DNA from: Anaerolineales bacterium | GTDB taxonomy: Bacteria; Chloroflexota; Anaerolineae; 4572-78; J111 | NCBI GenBank assembly: GCA_020634855.1 | Contig: JACKAU010000015.1 | Span: 62,001 to 126,000 of the forward strand | Reading direction: 5' to 3' | Length of the DNA stretch: 64,000 nt | Shown here: positions 58,965-64,000 of the stretch, in pieces | Layout of the letters: every line of letters begins with the position of its first letter | How positions within the stretch are numbered: position 1 is the stretch's first letter | Translations under genes and position numbers: made by a program | The notes under the pieces: generated by a model | Database searches by the model: none | The model's input: the letters and a program-made list of their open reading frames with translations, nothing else | What the model was told of the DNA's origin: nothing

Positions 58965-59907
58965 AGTGGTGAACTCAACCCATATTGACACCCATGCCTT
59001 CGACGCTTTCGCCGGCGACTACGACCACGATTTCACCCACTCCATCCTCGGCCAGCTTCTTCGACCTCGCGTCTGGACCAAACTCGCCGAACATTTTCGT
59101 CCCGGCGATCACGTCCTCGAACTGACCTGCGGCACCGGCGAAGACGCCGTCTGGCTGGCTAAACAGGGCATACGCGTCACCGCCACCGACGGTTCCGCCG
59201 CGATGGTGCGGGAGGCTAAGGCTAAGGCTAAGGCTGAGGGAGTTAGTGACAAAGTCACCGCTATACAATTTTCTTTGCAAGAAGTATTTAGCGGTCAGCG
59301 GTCAGTGGTCAGCGGTCAGCCGGTAGCCGATAGCCATCAGCCATCAGCCATCAGCAGTCAGCCAACAGTTGGTGAAGACGCCGTTAATGATCAATCTCCA
59401 ATCTCCAATCTCCAATCTCCAGTTCTCCAATCTCCATTCTTCATTCTCCATTCTCCATTCTTCGGCGTTTTTTCTAACTTCGGCGGCCTCAACACCATCA
59501 ATCAATGGCGCGATTTGGCTGAAAGTTTGGCGAGGCTGATCAAACCGGGCGGCAAAGCCGTGCTGGTGCCGATGGGGCCGATCTGTCCCTGGGAAATCGG
59601 TTGGTATCTGCTGCACGGCCGGCCGAAGATCGCTTTCCGGCGCTTGGGCGTGGCTTCGGCCCAAATCGGCGACGCGACCATTCCGATCTGGTATCCCTCG
59701 GCCAAGCAGCTAAAAGCCGATTTTGCGCCCTGGTTCAAGTATCTGGAGACCGAGAGCCTCGGCTTGTTGTTGCCGCCCAGCTACCTCGATCATTTTGTGG
59801 AACGGTGGCCTGGTATTTTTGCCAAATTGAATCGTCTGGAGAAAATGATAAGTCGTCTAACCCGCGATTGGGGCGATCATTACATTATTACCTTTGAGCG
59901 AAAATGA
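58954..59907 (+). CDS. class I SAM-dependent methyltransferase with in-frame repeat insertion
   Basis: 317 residues. Motif I VLELTCGTGEDAVWLA and the acidic VTATDGS are in place, then the conserved GVFSNFGGLNTINQW and KPGGKAVLVPMGP. Between them, residues about 113-169 are a low-complexity insertion (SGQRSVVSGQPVADSHQPSAISS and later NLQSPVLQSPFFILHSPF) encoded by the same short repeat words found in intergenic spacers. Motif II's usual PFDGVFSNFG reads PFFGVFSNFG, so the Asp may be lost. ATG 58954 is preceded by AGGAG. Ends by overlapping the next start (ATGA). Confidence 0.85.
   Translation: MPGEVVNSTHIDTHAFDAFAGDYDHDFTHSILGQLLRPRVWTKLAEHFRPGDHVLELTCGTGEDAVWLAKQGIRVTATDGSAAMVREAKAKAKAEGVSDKVTAIQFSLQEVFSGQRSVVSGQPVADSHQPSAISSQPTVGEDAVNDQSPISNLQSPVLQSPFFILHSPFFGVFSNFGGLNTINQWRDLAESLARLIKPGGKAVLVPMGPICPWEIGWYLLHGRPKIAFRRLGVASAQIGDATIPIWYPSAKQLKADFAPWFKYLETESLGLLLPPSYLDHFVERWPGIFAKLNRLEKMISRLTRDWGDHYIITFERK
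59217..59475 (+). repeat. coding low-complexity repeat tract
   Basis: Inside the methyltransferase gene: (GGCTAAG)n at about 59216-59238, GGTCAGC/GGTCAGT words at 59291-59322, CCATCAG words at 59336-59357 and (CCAATCT)n with related words at 59398-59459. Frame is kept throughout. Confidence 0.85.
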
Positions 59908-61388
59908 AAAAAATCATTCTCTACAACCCACAATCCTCTGCTACCAAAAAACCGATTATGCCGCTATCGCTGCTGGCAGTCGGCGCGGTGTTGGAGGAGA
60001 AGTACGATTACCAGATTATCGATGGGAATCTTGAGGTCGATGCGCTGGCCCGGCTCGATGCGGTCATTAGCGAATGCGAGTCGCCGCCGATTGTCGCGGT
60101 GACTGTGATGCCGGGGCCACAGTTGCAGCAGGCCGTATCGCTGTGTCGCGAGTTAAAGCGCCGTCACCCGCACATGACGATGATCTGGGGCGGCTATTTT
60201 CCCACCCAACACTGGGACTCCTGCCTGCGGTCGGACTTTGTCGATTACGTCGTCCGGGGCCACGGTGAGGTAGTGTTTCGCCAACTGCTCGATGCCATAA
60301 CTACAGGCCAGCCCCAACTTAAGGCCATCGCCGGAGTGGCCTATCGCGATGAGACCGGTGAACCGGTCTCGACTATGGAAGCGCCGATCCCCAATCCGGC
60401 CCAACTGCCGATGATGAATTTCGACCGCGTACCGGTCGAGCGCTACGTGCGCCCGACCTTTATGGGGACGCGGACGCTGGGTTATCACTCGTCCTACGGC
60501 TGTCCCTTTTTCTGCAACTTTTGCGCCGTGGTCAACATGGTCAATGGGCGCTGGCTGCCCCAAACCGCTGCACAGGTGGCCGGCGTCGTCGAGACCTACC
60601 ATCGCCGCTGGGGCGTCAACGCCGTCGAGTTTTTCGACAACAACTTTTTCACTCACCACCAGCGCGTGGCCGAATTTTCGGAGCGCATTATGCCGCTGGG
60701 CGTCAGTTGGTGGGGCGAAGGCCGGATCGATACGATGCTTAAGTTCTCGACCCGCACCTGGCAGCTAATGCGCGACTCGGGCCTGCGTATGGTTTTTCTG
60801 GGCGCGGAGTCCGGGTCGATGGAAACGCTCAAGCGCATGGACAAAGGCGGCAAAATGTCGCCGGAGAAGACGCTGGAAATGGCTCGGATGATGAAGGACT
60901 GGAATATCGTGCCGGAATTTTCCTTTGTGATGGGCAACCCGCCCGATCCTGAAACCGATATGCACGAGACAATGGAGTTCATCCGGCGGGTCAAAGCAGT
61001 CAACCCGGCGTCGGAGATTATCATGTACCTTTACAGCCCGGTTCCCCTCTCGGGTGAACTGTACGAGCAAGCCAAAGCCGATGGGTTCGCCTTCCCCGAA
61101 ACGCTGGAAGAGTGGATTAGCCCGGAGTGGCTCAACTTCTCACAGCGCCGCAGTCACACAATGCCCTGGATTAAGCAAACCCTCCAACAGCAGATTCTTG
61201 ATTTCGAGCGCGTGCTAAATGCCTATTACCCCACCACTACCGACATCAAACTAACCCAAACCTGGCGCAGCGTCCTCCGGCTGGTCTCAGCCGCCCGCTA
61301 CCATTCGCGCTTCTACCGCTTCCCTGTGGAACTCCGCGCCCTTCATCGTTTAATAGCCTACCAACGTCCCGAAACGTCGGGATTTTAA
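59904..61388 (+). CDS. cobalamin-binding-type radical SAM enzyme 3
   Basis: 494 residues: B12-binding-like N-terminus (MPLSLLAVGAVLEEKYDYQIIDG, MIWGGYFPTQH, YVVRGHGEVVFRQLLDAI) and radical SAM barrel with Cys200, Cys204, Cys207 in YGCPFFCNFC, VEFFDNNFF, MVFLGAESGSMETLKRM. C-terminal part (ERVLNAYYPTT, WRSVLRLVSAARYHS) is typical of BchE-like enzymes, though no chlorophyll genes are present. Starts by ATGA overlap with the methyltransferase before it. Confidence 0.9.
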   Translation: MKKIILYNPQSSATKKPIMPLSLLAVGAVLEEKYDYQIIDGNLEVDALARLDAVISECESPPIVAVTVMPGPQLQQAVSLCRELKRRHPHMTMIWGGYFPTQHWDSCLRSDFVDYVVRGHGEVVFRQLLDAITTGQPQLKAIAGVAYRDETGEPVSTMEAPIPNPAQLPMMNFDRVPVERYVRPTFMGTRTLGYHSSYGCPFFCNFCAVVNMVNGRWLPQTAAQVAGVVETYHRRWGVNAVEFFDNNFFTHHQRVAEFSERIMPLGVSWWGEGRIDTMLKFSTRTWQLMRDSGLRMVFLGAESGSMETLKRMDKGGKMSPEKTLEMARMMKDWNIVPEFSFVMGNPPDPETDMHETMEFIRRVKAVNPASEIIMYLYSPVPLSGELYEQAKADGFAFPETLEEWISPEWLNFSQRRSHTMPWIKQTLQQQILDFERVLNAYYPTTTDIKLTQTWRSVLRLVSAARYHSRFYRFPVELRALHRLIAYQRPETSGF

Positions 61389-61484
61389 GAGAATAGAGAA
61401 TAGAGAATAGAGACTGGTAATTAGAGATTGGGGACTCGTATTTAATCTCCAGTCTCCAGTCTCCAATTACCAATTACCATTTAC
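61387..61484. repeat. low-complexity hairpin spacer
   Basis: Three GAATAGA units on the left and AATCTCCAGTCTCCAGTC words on the right of an inverted spacer between rSAM3 and the next gene. Same word family as 48900-48930 and the coding tract at 59398. Confidence 0.75.
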
Positions 61485-61487
61485 CAC

Positions 61488-62222
61488 ATGCTCTCAAAAC
61501 GCAAACAAAAATTTAGCCACACTACTCCCACTCCGGTCGATATATTGACCGGCTACGCCCACTGGGCAGAAAGCTATCAAGCCGCCCCTCACAACCCGCT
61601 GATGGAGGTCGAGCAGCAGGCTATGCTGAGCCTAATGCCGGTTGACCTGCGCGATTATACCTGCCTGGACGTCGCCTGCGGCAGTGGGCGCTATATGCTG
61701 CTGCTGCAAGCTCGGCGAGCCGGGCAAGTGGTCGGCGTCGATTATTCTGCCGATATGCTGGCTCAAGCCAAAAAAGTAGACCTGGGTGGCCAACTCATAC
61801 GCGGGCCGTTCTCGCCTCTGCCATTTCCCGACAATAGCTTTGACCTCATCTCGTGCGGAATGGCCGTCGGCCACGAGAAAAATCTGGCTCAGGTTATCGG
61901 CGAATTATCCAGAGTATTGCGCTTTGGGGGATTGCTAATTTACTCTGATCTGCATCCCTTTGGGGCGACGGCTGGTTGGAAACGGACCTTTGCCGCTGCG
62001 AACGGGACCACTTACCAACTGGAACATCATTTCCACACCATTGACGACCACCACGCCGCCTGCCGTCAGGCCGGGTTAAAGATCGAGACCATTTTGGAGC
62101 CAACGCTCAACCCTGAGTCAGCCCCCCATCCAAACCCGGTCGTTCTGGTCATCAAAGCTGTAAAATCTATCCCCAACCCCAACCCCAACCCCAATCTCCA
62201 ATCTCTAACCTCTAACCTCTAA
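61488..62222 (+). CDS. class I SAM-dependent methyltransferase, repeat-extended C-terminus
   Basis: 244 residues: LDVACGSGRYMLLLQ (motif I), VGVDYSADML, FDLISCGMAVGHEKN and VLRFGGLLIYSDLHP (motifs II-III), of the ubiE/UbiG-like group. The last 18 residues (SIPNPNPNPNLQSLTSNL) are encoded by a (CCCCAA)n and (TCTAACC)n-type spacer repeat read in frame, so the gene has probably extended into a spacer repeat. Substrate unknown; probably acts on the product of the radical SAM steps. Confidence 0.85.
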   Translation: MLSKRKQKFSHTTPTPVDILTGYAHWAESYQAAPHNPLMEVEQQAMLSLMPVDLRDYTCLDVACGSGRYMLLLQARRAGQVVGVDYSADMLAQAKKVDLGGQLIRGPFSPLPFPDNSFDLISCGMAVGHEKNLAQVIGELSRVLRFGGLLIYSDLHPFGATAGWKRTFAAANGTTYQLEHHFHTIDDHHAACRQAGLKIETILEPTLNPESAPHPNPVVLVIKAVKSIPNPNPNPNLQSLTSNL

Positions 62223-62229
62223 CCTCCCT

Positions 62230-63414
62230 ATGTTCCCCCGGCCTCTCTACTTCACCAATGTCACCGTTCTCAGCGAGACCGGCCCCATCGGTCACTCGCT
62301 CCGGGTGAAGGGCCGCCGGGTCGCCGCGATCGATACGCCGCCGGAAAAAAGAGACGTGGTCATCGATGGTCAGGGCGGGCTGCTGACACCGGGCCTGATC
62401 AACGCTCACGATCATCTGGAACTGAACACCTTCAAACGGCTCAAATACCGCGAGACCTACACCCACTCACTGCAATGGATCGAGGATATCGAAGCCCGTT
62501 TCGAGACCGATACCGATCTGATCGAGCCGCGCCAACAGCCGCTGGCCGACCAATTATTTATCGGCGCGCTAAAAAATCTCCTCAGCGGCGTAACCACGGT
62601 TTGCCATCACAATCCACTCCACCGGCCGCTGCGATCCCATTATCCCATTCGTGTAGTAAAGAGTTATGGCTTCAGCCACTCTTTATTTCGGGGCGACGAT
62701 CCCGCAGCCAGCTATCGGCAAACCCGACCGGCCGATCCCTGGATCATCCATTTGGCCGAAGGCATCGACGAGACGGCCGGTCAAGAGTTCGACCGGTTGG
62801 AACAGTTGGGGTTGGTCCGATCGAATACGGTGTTGGTTCACGGGGTAGGGTTAACAGCACAGCAGCGGCACAGTTTGATTGAACGCGGCGGCGGGTTGAT
62901 CTGGTGTCCCGGCTCGAACCAATTTATGTTTGGCCGGACAGCTCAAGTGGCGGAACTGGCCGCAGCCGGACGGTTAGCGCTGGGCAGCGATTCTCGATTG
63001 AGCGGTGAATTCGATCTACTAACCGAATTGCGCGTAGCCAGTAATACTAATCAACTTTCTCCTCAGGCCCTTTTCCGTACAGTGACGGTTGATGCGGCTC
63101 GGTTGTTGCATCTGAGCCAGTCCGGCGCGGGTCGTCTTGAAGTGGGCGGGCCGGCCGATCTGGTGTTGCTGCCGCCGACGGATGGCGATCCGTTCGCTTC
63201 GTTAGGGAGGTTAACCCGGGCGCAGGTTGGGCTGGTGTTGCTGGCCGGCCAACCTTTGGTTGGCGCGGAGGCGCTGCGACCGGCGTTTGACGCGGCCAAA
63301 GTGGCCTGGCGGCGGGTTTCGGTCGATGGTGTATCGAAATTGATGAGCCGCGGCCTAATAAAGCGTTTGCAGCGGAGTCGAGTAGGGGAGCCAGGGTTGG
63401 TGGTTTTGAGTTAG
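62230..63414 (+). CDS. amidohydrolase-family metal-dependent hydrolase
   Basis: 394 residues: urease/amidohydrolase fold with GLINAHDHLELN (first metal His pair), GVTTVCHHNP, VLVHGVGLTAQQ and LGSDSRLSGEFDLLTELRVA (the late Asp), ending in a VTVDAARLLHLS plus GGPADLVLL block. Family members deaminate or hydrolyse cyclic amides, ethers or amines. Last gene of the cluster; starts eight bases after the methyltransferase stop. Confidence 0.85.
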   Translation: MFPRPLYFTNVTVLSETGPIGHSLRVKGRRVAAIDTPPEKRDVVIDGQGGLLTPGLINAHDHLELNTFKRLKYRETYTHSLQWIEDIEARFETDTDLIEPRQQPLADQLFIGALKNLLSGVTTVCHHNPLHRPLRSHYPIRVVKSYGFSHSLFRGDDPAASYRQTRPADPWIIHLAEGIDETAGQEFDRLEQLGLVRSNTVLVHGVGLTAQQRHSLIERGGGLIWCPGSNQFMFGRTAQVAELAAAGRLALGSDSRLSGEFDLLTELRVASNTNQLSPQALFRTVTVDAARLLHLSQSGAGRLEVGGPADLVLLPPTDGDPFASLGRLTRAQVGLVLLAGQPLVGAEALRPAFDAAKVAWRRVSVDGVSKLMSRGLIKRLQRSRVGEPGLVVLS

Positions 63415-63420
63415 AGGAAT

Positions 63421-63597
63421 TTCAGTCGATCACGATTTCAAGATCTGATGAGACATGATAGAACGCGGATGACACGGATTATATGGATTTTCACAGATAA
63501 GGCTTGATTTATTTCAAAAAAATCCGTGTTTATTCGTGTGATCGGTACGATCTGCGTTCTATTCACCCACTTTTATGTAAAATTGTGATCGACTGAA
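63421..63597. repeat. nested inverted repeat between convergent genes
   Basis: TTCAGTCGATCAC (63421-63433) and GTGATCGACTGAA (63585-63597) are perfect 13-bp arms. Inside, AGAACGCGGAT and ATCTGCGTTCT, and ACACGGAT and ATCCGTGT, face each other. Bidirectional terminator or repeat element. Confidence 0.8.
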
Positions 63598-63598
63598 T

Positions 63599-63931
63599 TT
63601 AGGCTTTCTTGGCGTCGTAGCGGTTGTTGGGCATGCGGCCATCGTCGCGTAGCAAAAAGCGCTCGTACTCGAAACCACCACCGGTGAATTCGACCATAAT
63701 GCCCCCTTTGTGGACAGCTAGACTGGTTAACTCTTTCGTGCGCAGGTTTTGCATAATAACGTTGAGCTGTTGGGGCGACAACGCGCCTTCGTTTTCGCGT
63801 AAATCGGCCAGTTTTTGCAGAAACGTACCGAATTTCCGTAAATCATCGGGCGAAACACCGGCAAAGTGTTGGGCCAGGGCGCTCATTTTGCGCCCGTACT
63901 GCACGCTGGCAAAGTCGGATGGGTTAAGCAT
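63599..63931 (-). CDS. protein of unknown function, 110 aa
   Basis: Small helical protein without signal or membrane segment: VSPDDLRKFGTFLQKLADLREN and SPQQLNVIMQNLRTKELTSLAVHK, then a beta part (GGIMVEFTGGGFEYERFLLRDD). No family recognised. AGG lies six bases before the ATG. The window continues to 64000 with no further feature. Confidence 0.6.
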   Translation of the reverse strand: MLNPSDFASVQYGRKMSALAQHFAGVSPDDLRKFGTFLQKLADLRENEGALSPQQLNVIMQNLRTKELTSLAVHKGGIMVEFTGGGFEYERFLLRDDGRMPNNRYDAKKA

Positions 63932-64000
63932 AGAAGACCTACTTTCTAATAATTTTAGATAACCATCCCGTCTTTTTCCCGAAAAAGCCTTTGGCGTAGC

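Noticed and set aside
59398..59460. CRISPR array
   Set aside because: Repeats are contiguous short words without unique spacers and lie inside a reading frame; no cas genes.
59904..61388. Radical SAM enzyme 3 as BchE (Mg-protoporphyrin cyclase)
   Set aside because: Only the general layout matches; no bacteriochlorophyll genes in the window.

Overview
The window reads as free-living bacterial chromosome, most likely from a Chloroflexota (Anaerolineae-like) lineage. This is inferred from the LysW-dependent lysine/arginine operon, the abundance of two-component and ABC systems, the long palindromic repeats between genes and the frequent TTG/GTG starts backed by strong Shine-Dalgarno (SD) sequences. 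No rRNA, tRNA, prophage or CRISPR array was seen.

Layout. 1-1.2 kb: folate genes folE (cut by the window edge) and folK. 1.7-8.1 kb: a secreted vanadium-haloperoxidase/PAP2-type protein, a UMF1-type MFS transporter, a cold-shock gene with promoter and tandem terminators, a Tat-exported PhoD phosphatase and a Gfo/Idh/MocA oxidoreductase. 8.1-11.7 kb: a minus-strand operon of a HAD hydrolase, PyrK-like, PyrD-like (catalytic motif not found) and ApgM-like proteins. 11.9-17 kb: homocysteine methyltransferase and glycosyltransferase; a GbsR/MarR regulator with a palindrome at its promoter followed by a membrane-anchored methyltransferase; mutL. 17-22.8 kb: APC permease, ClC channel, a protein of unknown function and a lone receiver domain. 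23.3-25.4 kb: response regulator and kinase. 25.5-39.6 kb: ScpB-like decarboxylase, WG-repeat protein, SnoaL-like protein, HtrA protease, two ABC-2 type exporters (one with a NEW3-domain protein), S41 protease, an extracellular solute-binding lipoprotein and a small exported protein. 39.9-44.6 kb: FTR1 iron permease, SnoaL-like protein, second kinase/regulator pair. 44.6-50.1 kb: lysW-lysX-lysY-(DNA methyltransferase)-lysZ-lysJ on the minus strand. 50.3-53.2 kb: third kinase/regulator pair, whose kinase has lost its reading frame at the N-terminus. 53.2-54 kb: RecA-like protein without a Walker A lysine. 54.4-63.4 kb: a compact plus-strand cluster with three cobalamin-binding-type radical SAM enzymes, two methyltransferases, an amidohydrolase, a nucleotidyltransferase-like protein and two small ORFs, one ending in a double-glycine leader-like motif. 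63.6-63.9 kb: a small unknown gene.

Two things stand out. The radical SAM cluster looks like an uncharacterised biosynthetic or modification pathway. The spacers also carry a large set of palindromic repeat families: a three-way-junction element in three copies, a MITE-like element of about 190 bp with an 8-bp target duplication that supplies the stop codon of the DNA methyltransferase, a 32-bp dispersed repeat with a GGGACA-TGTCCC core, and short repetitive words that have also entered coding sequence in frame in the two cluster methyltransferases.
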